A DNA stretch of 50,661 bases from Nitrospirae bacterium JdFR-81 (GCA_002011735.1 MTOQ01000069.1:1-50661); one strand, 5' to 3'; numbered from the stretch's first letter, positions 1 through 10,833 are shown. Translations and numbers: made by a program. Notes: generated by a model not told the origin, from the sequence alone.

Positions 1-107
1 GAGGCTTCTTCTTTATCCCTGGGGACGAAGGGTCTGATATTCCTCCTCTTCCATGGTTTATTATTCTCACAGTGGATACTATGTCCTAACCGGAAAGAGG
101 TTAGGTA

Positions 108-137
108 TTGACATGGGGTTATAAATAATATTATGAT
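108..137 (+). promoter_or_regulatory. Sigma70-like promoter of the pyr operon (TTGACA, 18-nt spacer, TATGAT)
   Basis: TTGACA at 108-113 and TATGAT at 132-137, just upstream of the PyrR-site hairpin and attenuator. Confidence 0.65.
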
Positions 138-151
138 TAAGTTGCCTTTAA

Positions 152-171
152 ACTAGTCCTGAGAGGCTAGT
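152..171 (+). promoter_or_regulatory. PyrR RNA-binding loop (anti-antiterminator)
   Basis: AGTCCTGAGAGGCT (155-168) matches the known PyrR-binding consensus ARUCCNGNGAGGYU, flanked by ACTAG/CTAGT; lies directly upstream of pyrR. Confidence 0.85.
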
Positions 172-213
172 AAGGATAGCTTGGAATGCTCAATAATTCC
201 TCCAACCGGTTGC

Positions 214-244
214 CCTTCTTCCTCTCAGGGAGAAGGTTTTTTTT
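214..244 (+). terminator. pyr attenuator terminator hairpin
   Basis: CCTTCTTCC-TCTCA-GGGAGAAGG (9-bp stem with one T.G pair) followed by eight Ts, immediately before the pyrR ATG. Confidence 0.85.
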
Positions 245-778
245 ATGCCTGAAGAGATACTGAACAGCAAGGAGATCGAGAGGGCCTTAAAGAGGCTTAC
301 CCACGAGATTATCGAGAGGAACAAGGGGGTCAGGAATGTCTGTCTCATAGGTATTCAGCGTGGTGGTGTATTGCTTGCCAAGAGACTCGCGGCACTTATT
401 GAGTCCATAGAGAAGGAGAGGGTGGAGGTTGGCTCACTCGATATAGCACTTTACAGGGATGACATACATATCAAGGACGAACAGCCTGTGGTGAGGTCCA
501 CTGATATACCATTCCAGATAGAGGGCAAGACCGTTGTTTTGGTGGATGATGTGCTCTTTACAGGCAGAAGCATACGGGCCGCCATGGACGCATTAATAGA
601 CTATGGCAGACCTGCATATATACAGCTTGCTGTCCTTATAGACAGGGGACACAGAGAGCTTCCCATAAGGGCCGATTATGTGGGGAAGAATATACCCACC
701 GCGATCAATGATCAGGTTGAGGTCTATATTGATGAAAGAGACAGTAGGAAAGACAGGGTTGTGTTAATAAGGGGATAG
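245..778 (+). CDS. pyrR: Bifunctional pyr operon regulator / uracil phosphoribosyltransferase PyrR
   Basis: PRTase motif [21 protein letters not shown]; PyrR site upstream; followed by pyrB. Confidence 0.95.
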   Translation: MPEEILNSKEIERALKRLTHEIIERNKGVRNVCLIGIQRGGVLLAKRLAALIESIEKERVEVGSLDIALYRDDIHIKDEQPVVRSTDIPFQIEGKTVVLVDDVLFTGRSIRAAMDALIDYGRPAYIQLAVLIDRGHRELPIRADYVGKNIPTAINDQVEVYIDERDSRKDRVVLIRG

Positions 779-789
779 CTTTGTCTGTC

Positions 790-1716
790 ATGCTCAGATC
801 AAAGGATCTTCTTGGGATCAGAGACCTTACACCAGAGGAGATAAAACTCATCATTGATACAGCATCGGGTTTTAAGGATGTCCTGAAAAGGGACATAAAG
901 AAGGTGCCTGCGTTGAGGGGTAAGACGGTCGTAAACCTCTTCTTTGAGCCGTCAACAAGGACAAGGACATCGTTTGAGCTTGCCGCAAAGAGGCTGAGCA
1001 CCGATGTAATAAACTTTTCTGTTCCTGCAAGCAGTGTGGTGAAGGGTGAGACCTTGAAGGACACTGCCCTGACCATAGAGGCACTGGGAGCAGACTTTGT
1101 TGTCGTAAGGCATTCATCAGCAGGTGTGCCACACTTCTTGAGCAGGATACTGAGGGCGTCTGTCATTAATGCAGGTGATGGGGCGAATGAGCATCCAACA
1201 CAGGCATTGCTTGATCTATTCACCATCAGGGCACATAAGAAGAGGATAAAGGGACTTATTGTTGTGATCATCGGTGATATAGCCCATAGCAGGGTCGCAC
1301 GTTCCAATATCTATGCACTCACAAAGATGGGTGCAAAGGTGAGGCTTGTTGCGCCCTCCACCCTCATCCCGCTCGAGGTGGAGAGGCTCGGTGTTGAGGT
1401 ATATAATTCGGTAGAGGATGGCATAAGGGGTGCTGATGTGGTGATGACCCTGAGGCTCCAGCTTGAAAGGCAGGTGAAGGGTTTTCTTCCATCACCTGAG
1501 GAGTACTTCAACCTCTATGGTTTAACGACAGAGAGGCTCCGCCTTGCAAAAAAGGACGCCATAGTGATGCATCCAGGCCCGATGAACAGGGGGGTGGAGA
1601 TAGAGACCGAGGTTGCCGATGGTCCGCAGTCGGTGATACTTGAGCAGGTGACAAACGGTCTTGCCATAAGGATGGCCGTGCTGTATCTCCTCTCCCGGAG
1701 AAGACGGACTCGCTGA
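790..1716 (+). CDS. pyrB: Aspartate carbamoyltransferase catalytic subunit
   Basis: [12 protein letters not shown] and [11 protein letters not shown] motifs. ATG at 790 preferred over the TTG at 781. Confidence 0.95.
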   Translation: MLRSKDLLGIRDLTPEEIKLIIDTASGFKDVLKRDIKKVPALRGKTVVNLFFEPSTRTRTSFELAAKRLSTDVINFSVPASSVVKGETLKDTALTIEALGADFVVVRHSSAGVPHFLSRILRASVINAGDGANEHPTQALLDLFTIRAHKKRIKGLIVVIIGDIAHSRVARSNIYALTKMGAKVRLVAPSTLIPLEVERLGVEVYNSVEDGIRGADVVMTLRLQLERQVKGFLPSPEEYFNLYGLTTERLRLAKKDAIVMHPGPMNRGVEIETEVADGPQSVILEQVTNGLAIRMAVLYLLSRRRRTR

Positions 1717-1735
1717 GGTGGAGTGGGAGTAACGA

Positions 1736-3010
1736 ATGAGCATACTTATCAGGAATGGATATGTCATCGACCCTTCACAGCAGATAAAGGGTCACAGGGA
1801 CATCCTTATAAAGGATAGAAGGATAGAGGGTATCTATCCAAGGGGTAAGGGCCCGAAGGCAAGGATGACGATAGACGCCTCCAAGTGTGTGGTCGTCCCT
1901 GGGTTCGTTGATATGCATACACACCTGAGAGAGCCCGGCTATGAATATAAGGAGACCATAGAGACAGGCACAAAGGCCGCTCTGAGGGGCGGTTTCACCT
2001 CTGTGTGTCCCATGCCAAATACAGACCCTGTAAATGATGACATCTCTGTTACCGAATACATGATCAGGGAGGCATCGAGGCTTGGATATGCCTCTGTCTA
2101 TCCCGTGGGTGCCATAACAAAGGGGCAGAGGGGGGAAGAGCTGACCGAGATGGAGATGCTTAAGGAGGCAGGCTGTGTGGCCTTCTCCGATGATGGGAGG
2201 CCTGTCATGAATAGCCTCATAATGCGTCGTGCCCTTGAATACTCCAAGATATTCGATCTCCCCATCATCTCACACTGTGAGGACATCAACCTCTCACAGG
2301 GAGGGGTAATGAATGAGGGGTATGTATCGACCATCCTTGGCCTCAGGGGCATACCAAAGGTCTCAGAGGAGATAATGGTTGCCAGGGACATCGCATTGTG
2401 CAAACTGACCGGTGGCAGACTCCATATCGCCCATGTCTCTACAGAGGACTCTGTCAGGCTCATAAGGGAGGCAAAGAGGATGGGATTGAATATAACGGCA
2501 GAGACATGCCCACATTACTTCACCCTGACCGATGAGTCACTCATGAATTATGATACAAATCTCAAGGTAAACCCACCCCTCAGGACATCAAGGGATGTAG
2601 AGGCCATCAAGGAAGGCCTGGCAGATGGGACGATAGATGTGATCGCAACAGACCATGCACCACACCACTATGATGACAAGAACAGAGAGTTCGACACAGC
2701 CGCCTTTGGCATATCCGGGCTTGAGACGGCCTTTGCCCTGAGCCTCAGGCTCGTTGATGAGGGTGTGCTTGATATGAATGGCCTTGTCTCCAAGATGTCG
2801 ATCAATCCTGCAAGAATACTGGGGATACAGAAGGGCACACTGAAGCCTGGTGCCCAGGCAGATATCATCATCTTTGACCCTGAGAGGGAATTCACAGTGG
2901 ATGTAGAGAGGTTTTATTCAAAGGGTAAGAACTCACCATTTAATGGGTGGCAGCTGAGGGGTGTAATAGTAAAGAGCATAGTGTCAGGAGAGGTCTATGA
3001 GTGGGAATAA
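1736..3010 (+). CDS. pyrC: Dihydroorotase
   Basis: PGFVDMHTHLREPGYEYKETIETG and IATDHAPH motifs. Confidence 0.95.
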   Translation: MSILIRNGYVIDPSQQIKGHRDILIKDRRIEGIYPRGKGPKARMTIDASKCVVVPGFVDMHTHLREPGYEYKETIETGTKAALRGGFTSVCPMPNTDPVNDDISVTEYMIREASRLGYASVYPVGAITKGQRGEELTEMEMLKEAGCVAFSDDGRPVMNSLIMRRALEYSKIFDLPIISHCEDINLSQGGVMNEGYVSTILGLRGIPKVSEEIMVARDIALCKLTGGRLHIAHVSTEDSVRLIREAKRMGLNITAETCPHYFTLTDESLMNYDTNLKVNPPLRTSRDVEAIKEGLADGTIDVIATDHAPHHYDDKNREFDTAAFGISGLETAFALSLRLVDEGVLDMNGLVSKMSINPARILGIQKGTLKPGAQADIIIFDPEREFTVDVERFYSKGKNSPFNGWQLRGVIVKSIVSGEVYEWE

Positions 3011-4121
3011 GAAGGCACTTCTGGTCCTGTCGGATGGAACGGTATTTGAGGGTGAGGCATTTGGTGCTGATGGAGAGGCCATTGGTGAGGTTGTCTTTAA
3101 CACATCGATAACGGGCTATCAGGAGATACTCACCGACCCTTCTTACAAAGGCCAGATCGTGGTTATGACCTATCCACAGATTGGCAATTACGGAGTGAAT
3201 CAGGAGGATGTGGAGTCAGGCATGCCCCATGTAGAGGGCTTTATCGTCAAGGAGTATATAGACTTTCCGAGCAACTGGCGTTCTGAGATGAGCCTGAGGG
3301 AGTATCTGATCAAGAACAATATACTCGGCCTGGAGGGGATAGATACAAGGGCGCTTACAAGCCACCTCAGAGACGGTGGTGTCCAGATGGGGATCATCTC
3401 AACCATAGACCCAGATCCGCACAGTCTCCTTGAGAAGGTAAGGGCCCATCCTGGTATCTCATCACTCGATCTTGTGAAAGAGGTGACCACAAAGAGGGAT
3501 TTTAAATGGAACGAGGGTATATGGAGGTGGAGGCCCAACCCCTCTGCCGGTCATCCATCACTCTCCATAGTGGTTTATGACTTCGGTGTTAAGAGGAATA
3601 TCCTGAGGCATCTCTTTGATGTAGGCTTTGATATCACGGTGGTGCCGGCTACAACACCTGCAGAGGCGGTGCTTGAGATGGACCCTGATGGTGTGCTCCT
3701 TAGTAACGGTCCAGGAGACCCGCAGACCATCGGTTATGTCATACCCACTATAAAACGATTGATAGGCAAGAAGCCAATCATCGGCATATGCCTCGGCCAC
3801 CAGCTCCTCGGGCTTGCACTTGGAGGGACCACCTACAAGCTCAAATTCGGCCATCATGGAGGTAACCACCCTGTTATGGATCTTGCCACCGAAAAGGTGG
3901 AGATTACATCACAGAACCATAACTACTGTGTGGATATGAAGAGCCTTAGAGGCCAGGCAATCCTCACACACAAAAACCTCTATGACGGGACAGAAGAGGG
4001 GATGAGGCATAAGGATCTGCCCATCATGTCAGTCCAGTATCATCCAGAGGCAGGACCAGGCCCCAATGATTCATCATACATATTCAGGAGATTCAGGGAG
4101 CTGATCTCTGGAAATGTCTGA
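2997..4121 (+). CDS. carA: Carbamoyl-phosphate synthase small subunit
   Basis: GICLGHQLLGLALGG amidotransferase motif and VQYHPEAGPGPND; 14-nt overlap with pyrC. Confidence 0.95.
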   Translation: MSGNKKALLVLSDGTVFEGEAFGADGEAIGEVVFNTSITGYQEILTDPSYKGQIVVMTYPQIGNYGVNQEDVESGMPHVEGFIVKEYIDFPSNWRSEMSLREYLIKNNILGLEGIDTRALTSHLRDGGVQMGIISTIDPDPHSLLEKVRAHPGISSLDLVKEVTTKRDFKWNEGIWRWRPNPSAGHPSLSIVVYDFGVKRNILRHLFDVGFDITVVPATTPAEAVLEMDPDGVLLSNGPGDPQTIGYVIPTIKRLIGKKPIIGICLGHQLLGLALGGTTYKLKFGHHGGNHPVMDLATEKVEITSQNHNYCVDMKSLRGQAILTHKNLYDGTEEGMRHKDLPIMSVQYHPEAGPGPNDSSYIFRRFRELISGNV

Positions 4122-4762
4122 TGGATAAGGACAGACCATATACACTGAATGTTGAGAAGGAGAGACTGATATTCATGACATTATCATACAGGGCTGAAAA
4201 GGAGAGCGTGCTTCATAAGGGCATATACAGCAGGGAACTTGCGTCCATGCTTTCCTCTGCAACAATCACCGGTATCCTCTACATATATATTGCATTCAAT
4301 TACAGCATGCATACCCTGTATTATCTCATTCTCCTCATCGTCTTCGTCCTCACCTTCATCGGCTTGAGGGAGTCCATCTTCAAGGAGAGGGCCCTCACCC
4401 TGATACTTGACAGAACCAGAAGGATGGCCACCATCATGTGGCCAAGGGTCCTGTGGAACAAGACAGAGACCATACCATTTGATCAGATAGAGTCGGTAGA
4501 GGTCGGCAGCAAGAGGATAGTCCCTGAGAATATCGACGGTATAGAGTTCGTTGAGAGGATATCCCGCCAGCATGGAAGTGCTGTGCCAGGCCTTGCCGAG
4601 GAGGCAGAATTCGTGACATTGAATCTGAGATTAAAGGACGGCTCAGAGAGGCTCATATACGCACAGAAGATAGGTGGAAGGATTGATGAGGAGCCTGATA
4701 TACCGCTCAGGGAGATAAGGGCATTCCTGCAAGAGGGGAACAACCTTGCCAAAGAGGACTGA
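4121..4762 (+). CDS. Uncharacterised two-TM protein with possible PH-like C-terminal domain, embedded between carA and carB
   Basis: Two adjacent hydrophobic helices (about aa 43-87) followed by a predicted beta-rich region; overlaps carA by 1 nt and carB by 17 nt. Confidence 0.75.
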   Translation: MDKDRPYTLNVEKERLIFMTLSYRAEKESVLHKGIYSRELASMLSSATITGILYIYIAFNYSMHTLYYLILLIVFVLTFIGLRESIFKERALTLILDRTRRMATIMWPRVLWNKTETIPFDQIESVEVGSKRIVPENIDGIEFVERISRQHGSAVPGLAEEAEFVTLNLRLKDGSERLIYAQKIGGRIDEEPDIPLREIRAFLQEGNNLAKED

Positions 4763-7700
4763 CATAAGGAAGATATTGATAATCGGCTCTGGCCCCATCG
4801 TGATAGGTCAGGCATGCGAGTTCGACTATTCAGGCACACAGGCATGCAGGGCCCTGAAGTCCGAGGGATATGAGGTGATCCTTGTGAACTCAAATCCTGC
4901 CACTATAATGACAGATCCCGAGATGGCCCATTCCACCTATATAGAACCCCTCACCCCAGAGATACTGGAGATGATAATCAAGAAGGAGAGGCCCGATGCA
5001 TTGCTTCCAACCATGGGAGGACAGACAGCCCTCAACCTTGCTGTCGAACTCTCAGAGGCGGGTGTGCTCGAAAGATACAATGTCGAGCTTATAGGTGCCA
5101 AGTTAGAGGCCATCAAGAAGGCAGAGGACAGGGAGCTCTTTAAGGAGGCGATGGAGAGGATAGGGCTTGAGGTGCCAAAGAGTGCATATGTGAGCTCTAT
5201 CAAAGAGGGCCTCAGGGTCATTGAGGATATAAATTTTCCTGTCATAATAAGGCCGTCATTCACCCTTGGTGGCACAGGAGGGAGCGCTGCATACAATATC
5301 GAGGAATACAGGGAGAACCTGAAGAGGGCCCTTGAACTCAGCCCCATCCATCAGGCCCTTGTGGAGGAGTCGGTGATAGGGTGGAAGGAATACGAGCTTG
5401 AGGTAATGCGCGATTGTAAGGATAACGTTGTAATAATCTGTTCCATAGAAAACTTTGATCCAATGGGTGTCCATACCGGCGACTCTATCACAGTGGCACC
5501 TGTTCAGACCCTCACAGATAAGGAATACCAGAGGATGAGGGATGCGGCGATAGCGATCATACGGGAGATCGGGGTTGACACCGGTGGATCCAATATACAG
5601 TTTGCACTGAACCCTGACGATGGGAGGATGGTCGTCATCGAGATGAACCCAAGGGTATCAAGGAGCTCTGCCCTTGCATCAAAGGCCACGGGATTCCCGA
5701 TAGCGAAGATAGCTGCAAAGCTGGCGGTTGGGCTCAGGCTCGATGAGATACCCAACGACATAACAAGGGAGACACCTGCATCATTTGAACCAACCATCGA
5801 CTATGTGGTTGTGAAGTTTCCAAGATTCACCTTTGAGAAGTTCCCTGACGCCGATCCCACACTCACAACCCAGATGAAGTCTGTTGGAGAGGCGATGGCA
5901 ATAGGCAGGACATTCAAGGAGGCCCTGAGCAAGGCCATCAGGAGTATGGAGATAGACAGTTATGGATTTGAAGAGAAGACGGCGTCCCTTGAAGAGACAA
6001 GGATGAAATTGAAGACGCCCAACAGCGAAAGGGTCTGGTATATTGCCCATGCCTTCAGGCTCGGGATGGAGGTAGAGGAGATCTACGAACTCACACGGAT
6101 AGACCCGTGGTTCCTCAATAACATCAAAGAGGTTGTGGAGATGGAGGAGGAGATAAAAGGGCTGGATAAGAAGGGGTTGCTGTTTAATCCTCGAATATTT
6201 GAACCCCTCCTTCGCAGGGCAAAGGAATATGGTATATCCGACAGGCGGATAGCTGAACTGACAGGTCTGGATGAGGGCAAGATAAGAAGCATGAGAGGGG
6301 AGTACAGGATCGAACCTGTCTATAAGATCATTGACACATGTGCCGCGGAGTTCAAGGCATACACGCCATATCTATATTCCACCTATGAGAGGCCATTTTA
6401 TAAATTGACAGATAATGGCTCACCTGTTACTGCCTGTGAGGCAAACCCAACAGACTGCAGGAAGGTCATCATCCTTGGTAGTGGCCCCAACAGGATCGGC
6501 CAGGGTATAGAGTTTGACTATTGCTGTGTGCATGCGGTCTTTGCACTGAAGGAGCTTGGTTACGAGACGATAATGATCAACTGCAACCCCGAGACCGTGA
6601 GCACCGATTATGACACGGCAGACAGACTGTATTTTGAACCCCTTACACTTGAGGATGTCCTCTCTATAGTGAGGAAGGAGAAGCCAGAGGGTGTGATAGT
6701 CCAGTTTGGTGGGCAGACACCGTTGAAGCTTGCGGTCCCCCTTGAGAGGGAGGGGATAAGGATACTCGGCACATCTCCTGATTCCATAGACAGGGCGGAG
6801 GACAGGGAGAGGTTCAAGGAGCTCCTGCATAAACTGAACCTCAGACAGCCTGACAGTGGAACGGCCATGTCCTTTGATGAGGCGATCGTGGTTGCAAGGG
6901 AGATAGGGTTCCCCGTAATGGTGAGGCCCTCCTATGTCCTTGGTGGGAGGGCAATGGAGATCGTGTATGATGAGGAGAGCCTGAGGGAATACATGGAGAA
7001 GGCGGTAAAGGCCTCACCTGAACATCCGGTGCTGATAGATAAATACCTTGAGGATGCCATCGAGGTGGATGTTGATGCCATTGCAGACGGCAGGGATGTG
7101 ATAGTAGGAGGGATAATGGAACACATAGAGGAGGCAGGTATCCATTCAGGTGACTCTGCCTGCTCAATACCGCCCTATTCTCTTGCCGAGGATATCGTTG
7201 AGAGGATAAAGGATCAGACAAGGGCACTGGCCATGGAATTGAATGTAAAGGGTCTCATGAATGTGCAGTTTGCGGTCAAGGACGGTGATATCTATATACT
7301 CGAGGTGAACCCAAGGGCCTCAAGGACTGTCCCGTTTGTGAGCAAGGCGACAGGCATCCCCCTTGCAAAGATGGCCGCCAAGGTGATGGTGGGCCATTCC
7401 CTGAGGGAGCTTGGCCTCACATCAGAGGCAAAGATCCCTCACACAGCGGTCAAGGAGGCGGTCTTCCCCTTTGACAGGTTTGTCGGTGTAGACACCATCC
7501 TGGGGCCTGAGATGAAGTCGACCGGTGAGGTCATGGGTATTGATATGGATTTTGGCAGGGCCTATTCAAAGGCACAGAGTGCATCAAGAAACACCATCCC
7601 GCTCAGGGGCAGAGTATTTATAAGTGTCAAAGACAGGGACAAGCCCTCGCTCATCCCCATTGTAAGCAAGCTCATGGAGATGGGCTTCTCAATAATAGCC

Positions 7701-8030
7701 ACAAGGGGAACGGCCCGTTTTCTCAGAGAGCACGGCCTCACAGTAGAGGTGGTTAACAAGGTAGGAGAGGGTAGGCCTGATATAGTTGATTTTATAAAGA
7801 ACAATGAGATAGACTTTGTTATTAATACGGTGACAGGTTCAAAGGCCCAGAAGGATTCCTTCTCGATAAGGGATAGTGCCTTAAGGTATGGGGTGACATA
7901 TACAACCACCATCTCCGGTGCAAGGGCAACTGTAAACGCCATGGAGGTGATGCGGAAAGAGAGGATCAGCATCAAGTCCCTCCAGGAATATCACGGTGAT
8001 GGAAGGGCAGGGGCAATTAATAAAAAATGA
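4746..8030 (+). CDS. carB: Carbamoyl-phosphate synthase large subunit (TTG start)
   Basis: [29 protein letters not shown]; duplicated ATP-grasp halves; C-terminal MGS domain. Confidence 0.97.
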   Translation: MPKRTDIRKILIIGSGPIVIGQACEFDYSGTQACRALKSEGYEVILVNSNPATIMTDPEMAHSTYIEPLTPEILEMIIKKERPDALLPTMGGQTALNLAVELSEAGVLERYNVELIGAKLEAIKKAEDRELFKEAMERIGLEVPKSAYVSSIKEGLRVIEDINFPVIIRPSFTLGGTGGSAAYNIEEYRENLKRALELSPIHQALVEESVIGWKEYELEVMRDCKDNVVIICSIENFDPMGVHTGDSITVAPVQTLTDKEYQRMRDAAIAIIREIGVDTGGSNIQFALNPDDGRMVVIEMNPRVSRSSALASKATGFPIAKIAAKLAVGLRLDEIPNDITRETPASFEPTIDYVVVKFPRFTFEKFPDADPTLTTQMKSVGEAMAIGRTFKEALSKAIRSMEIDSYGFEEKTASLEETRMKLKTPNSERVWYIAHAFRLGMEVEEIYELTRIDPWFLNNIKEVVEMEEEIKGLDKKGLLFNPRIFEPLLRRAKEYGISDRRIAELTGLDEGKIRSMRGEYRIEPVYKIIDTCAAEFKAYTPYLYSTYERPFYKLTDNGSPVTACEANPTDCRKVIILGSGPNRIGQGIEFDYCCVHAVFALKELGYETIMINCNPETVSTDYDTADRLYFEPLTLEDVLSIVRKEKPEGVIVQFGGQTPLKLAVPLEREGIRILGTSPDSIDRAEDRERFKELLHKLNLRQPDSGTAMSFDEAIVVAREIGFPVMVRPSYVLGGRAMEIVYDEESLREYMEKAVKASPEHPVLIDKYLEDAIEVDVDAIADGRDVIVGGIMEHIEEAGIHSGDSACSIPPYSLAEDIVERIKDQTRALAMELNVKGLMNVQFAVKDGDIYILEVNPRASRTVPFVSKATGIPLAKMAAKVMVGHSLRELGLTSEAKIPHTAVKEAVFPFDRFVGVDTILGPEMKSTGEVMGIDMDFGRAYSKAQSASRNTIPLRGRVFISVKDRDKPSLIPIVSKLMEMGFSIIATRGTARFLREHGLTVEVVNKVGEGRPDIVDFIKNNEIDFVINTVTGSKAQKDSFSIRDSALRYGVTYTTTISGARATVNAMEVMRKERISIKSLQEYHGDGRAGAINKK

Positions 8031-8111
8031 TAATCAAATAATTAAATTTTTTTATTGGACTATTAAACCTTGGTATATTAATATTTCTAACTGCATAATT
8101 CTGGCTCTTTC

Positions 8112-8141
8112 TTTATATGGTCTATAAAAAATCTTTAAAAA
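8112..8141 (+). promoter_or_regulatory. Palindromic element TTTATA-N5-TATAAA plus conserved 3' extension, copy A
   Basis: TTTATATGGTCTATAAAAAATCTTTAAAAA; near-identical to 17924-17954. Confidence 0.5.
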
Positions 8142-8156
8142 GGGAGGTGCCGAGCC

Positions 8157-9653
8157 TTGGATGAAGAAAGAAGAAACACAATGTGGGCATTTATAATAAC
8201 AGGTGCGCTTATCCTCATCAGTCTCCTGTACTATTCGGTAAATATCTACTATATCTACCTCATTGTCTATATCTGGTTTGGTTTTGCCTATGGGATGATG
8301 CTCCAGTATGGAAGGTTCTGTTTTGCATCTGCCTCAAGAGACCTCTTTGCGGCAGGTGTGCCACGAATGGCGGTAGGGATCATGATCGCCCTGATCTTCT
8401 TCAGCCTTGTCCAGGCATTCTTGGCCTCTGTAAACATGAGCACCTTTCATCCCGCACCCTTCGGCATCCATATGTTAATTGCTGGCACGATCTTTGGGAT
8501 AGGCATGGTCCTTGCTGGTGGTTGTGCCTCCGGGTCCCTTTATAAAATAGGTGAAGGCAACGGGACATCCATCCTCGCGGTAATATTTGGTCTCTCATTA
8601 GGACAGGCGATATTTGTTGACCTTGGAGGGGTATTTGATAAGCTTGTCCCACAATCGTGGGCTGAGTCTGCCCGTGCCAAGGCATGGATACCCTCATACA
8701 TAACCCAGAGTGGATGGTTTGACCAGTACCTTGTGGGCTATGTATGGAACAAACCACAATACACGATTGCCAAGCTTATATCAGGCGGCCATCCAAAGGC
8801 CATTCATTATTTCATAGGCAACTCTTTTATAAATGCGATCCTACCAGCGGTAATAATCCTCGTTCTGGTTTATATAAAATGGGCGAGGAAGGGATTTATC
8901 AAGAAGAGGCGGAAACAGAAGGGGACAATAGGCCTTGGTGATGAGCTTGCAGGTATATGGGCGATGATAACCGCATCAAAAAGGACAAGCCTCATGGGTG
9001 TGCTTATCGGCATCACCGCAGGCATTCATATCCTGGCGATAAAGGCCATGCAGGTAAAGTTCGGTGTCAATAATTTCGGCCAGTTATTGACACGGATGGG
9101 ACATGGCCTCGACTTTTCAGCGAGGGCAAAGCTATATGACCCGTCTTTTACTGCAACACTCTCAAACATAAAAAAGATCGTAGGTGATGTGACGGTTGGG
9201 AATACGGTATTTGATCCTGGCTACTGGTATATTACAAGTCAGGAGGCACAATTCGGGGCGTGGATACTTGAGAAGCTGGGCTGGAACATGCATGATAACA
9301 TGTTCTTTGGATATGTCAATGGTGTGCCTGAGCTGTGGCGTAACCCTGCCCTATGGATGTCCCTCGGCATCATCTTTGGTTCGATGGTCATGGCACGTCT
9401 ACAGAATGAGTTCAGGTTTAAATGGCCAAAGGGTGAGCTCTATGTGTGGGGCATACTGGGTGGACTGTTAATGGGGTTTGGGTCAAGACCCTCGCTCGGC
9501 TGTAATATCGGTGCGTTCTTTATAAGGGCCTCAGGCGGAGACCCCAATGGATGGGTATATGGTACGGGGATGGTGCTTGGGGCATTCATCGGGGTTAAAT
9601 TCTTCAACTGGTGGACAGAGAGAAAGATGGCGAAAGAGATGGAAGAGTTTTAG
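8157..9653 (+). CDS. YeeE/YedE-family (sulfur/thiosulfate) transporter
   Basis: Polytopic; GMVLAGGCASGSLYKIGEGN and GFGSRPSLGCNIGAFFIRASGGDPNGW motifs; adjacent TusA. Confidence 0.9.
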   Translation: MDEERRNTMWAFIITGALILISLLYYSVNIYYIYLIVYIWFGFAYGMMLQYGRFCFASASRDLFAAGVPRMAVGIMIALIFFSLVQAFLASVNMSTFHPAPFGIHMLIAGTIFGIGMVLAGGCASGSLYKIGEGNGTSILAVIFGLSLGQAIFVDLGGVFDKLVPQSWAESARAKAWIPSYITQSGWFDQYLVGYVWNKPQYTIAKLISGGHPKAIHYFIGNSFINAILPAVIILVLVYIKWARKGFIKKRRKQKGTIGLGDELAGIWAMITASKRTSLMGVLIGITAGIHILAIKAMQVKFGVNNFGQLLTRMGHGLDFSARAKLYDPSFTATLSNIKKIVGDVTVGNTVFDPGYWYITSQEAQFGAWILEKLGWNMHDNMFFGYVNGVPELWRNPALWMSLGIIFGSMVMARLQNEFRFKWPKGELYVWGILGGLLMGFGSRPSLGCNIGAFFIRASGGDPNGWVYGTGMVLGAFIGVKFFNWWTERKMAKEMEEF

Positions 9654-9734
9654 AGGCACAAGGACTTTAACACACTGGCTCTCTGACACACTTATTACAT
9701 ACAAATAAAATAAAAAAAAGGAGGGAGTTAAAGT

Positions 9735-9986
9735 ATGGCAGTAAAATTCGAGAAGACAGGAGATGGAACCTATATGCTTGATGTGTGTGGGTATGTATGT
9801 CCACACCCCCAGATCTACACAAAGAAGTCCCTTGAGAAGATGAAAGAGGGTGAAGTACTCGAGGTGATCTTTGACAACCCCTCATCCAAGGAGACGATAA
9901 TGCAGATGTGTGAACAGATGGGGCATGAGATCTTAGAGGAGAAGACAGAAGGCGGGAAAATGATGTTAAAGATCGAGAAGGGATAA
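9735..9986 (+). CDS. tusA: TusA-family sulfurtransferase
   Basis: LDVCGYVCPHPQIYTKKSLEKMKEGEVLEVIFDNPSSKE: CPxP TusA signature. Confidence 0.9.
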   Translation: MAVKFEKTGDGTYMLDVCGYVCPHPQIYTKKSLEKMKEGEVLEVIFDNPSSKETIMQMCEQMGHEILEEKTEGGKMMLKIEKG

Positions 9987-10004
9987 TATTAACAGGGAGG
10001 GCCT

Positions 10005-10328
10005 ATGAAGACAAGCTTATGGATCATAATTCTCATCTTGGTGGCGATCCTGAGTTTTTTGATCGGCTATGGTTTGGCTCCAAGGCAGATTAATATTGCA
10101 GGTGCACCTGCAGCGGTTACAGGCCATGCAGGAGGGTATGGTGCAGCAGCTGGTGGATATGGCGCCCCAGCAGGCGGTTACGGTGCTCCTGCCGGAGGAT
10201 ATGGAGCACCCACAGGAGGATATGGGGCACCAATGGGCGGATACGGAGCACCTGCTGGAGGTTATGGAGCGCCACCGGCTGGAGGTTATGGGGCACCAAT
10301 GGGTGGATACGGAGCCCCGTCTCACTAA
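10005..10328 (+). CDS. Small membrane-anchored protein with GGYGAPx tandem repeats
   Basis: N-terminal TM (WIIILILVAILSFLIGYGLA) followed by nine GGYGA-type units to the C-terminus; SD gggagg upstream. Confidence 0.75.
   Translation: MKTSLWIIILILVAILSFLIGYGLAPRQINIAGAPAAVTGHAGGYGAAAGGYGAPAGGYGAPAGGYGAPTGGYGAPMGGYGAPAGGYGAPPAGGYGAPMGGYGAPSH
10130..10320 (+). repeat. Tandem 21-nt coding repeat (GGYGAPx)
   Basis: About nine in-frame units, synonymously diverged; the block gg(a/t)tatggggcaccaatggg(c/t)ggatacggagc occurs twice. Confidence 0.8.
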
Positions 10329-10371
10329 ACAACAGGAGAATTAAATCCCATTAGACAGGCAGGTAAAGGCC

Positions 10372-10833
10372 ATGAAAAAGATATTGATCGCAGTTGATGA
10401 CACAAAGGGGACCAAAAGGGCTTTAGATTTCATCTGTAGGTTATGCTCCTGTATGCGCCCGGAATCGATAATACTCGTATATGTAGAGAAGTTTGAGGGC
10501 AGATCGCTGATAGACGAGATGCTTGGTGATGCCGAGCTATCAACCCTTAAAGAGGTGCTCGAGGGCACAGAATACAAACAGGCACTTGATGAGAAGGCAA
10601 ACAAGATATTAAATCACTACAAGAAGGCGATCGAGGAGAAGGGCGTCAGTGGTGTCAGGACAATGATAAGAGAGGGTCATCCTGCTGATGAGATATTGAA
10701 GGCAGCTGATGAAGAGAAGGTTGACATGATAGTGGTTGGTTCCAGAGGCAAAAGGGTTTCACACCTGTTTATGGGAAGTGTGAGCAGGGAGGTTGCAAAT
10801 AGGGCTGAGGTGCCTGTGCTGGTTGTGAAGTAA
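10372..10833 (+). CDS. Universal stress protein (UspA family)
   Basis: KILIAVDDTKGTKRALDF and VDMIVVGSRGKRVSHLFMGSVSREVANRAEVPVLVVK. Confidence 0.93.
   Translation: MKKILIAVDDTKGTKRALDFICRLCSCMRPESIILVYVEKFEGRSLIDEMLGDAELSTLKEVLEGTEYKQALDEKANKILNHYKKAIEEKGVSGVRTMIREGHPADEILKAADEEKVDMIVVGSRGKRVSHLFMGSVSREVANRAEVPVLVVK

Noticed and set aside
1-100. Possible partial gene at the left edge
   Set aside because: No continuous supported ORF and too little sequence to judge.
705-1307. 200-aa minus-strand ORF opposite pyrR/pyrB, and many similar antisense ORFs (e.g. 18061-18615, 22665-23222, 35783-36253)
   Set aside because: All lie opposite well-supported genes, have no recognisable domain and no RBS context; typical of AGG/GAG-rich coding DNA.
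8183-8545. Out-of-frame plus-strand ORF within the YeeE/YedE gene
   Set aside because: Overlaps the supported frame and lacks domain similarity.
10130-10320. Tandem repeats considered as a CRISPR array
   Set aside because: Units are contiguous, in-frame, 21 nt, with no spacers; it is a coding repeat.
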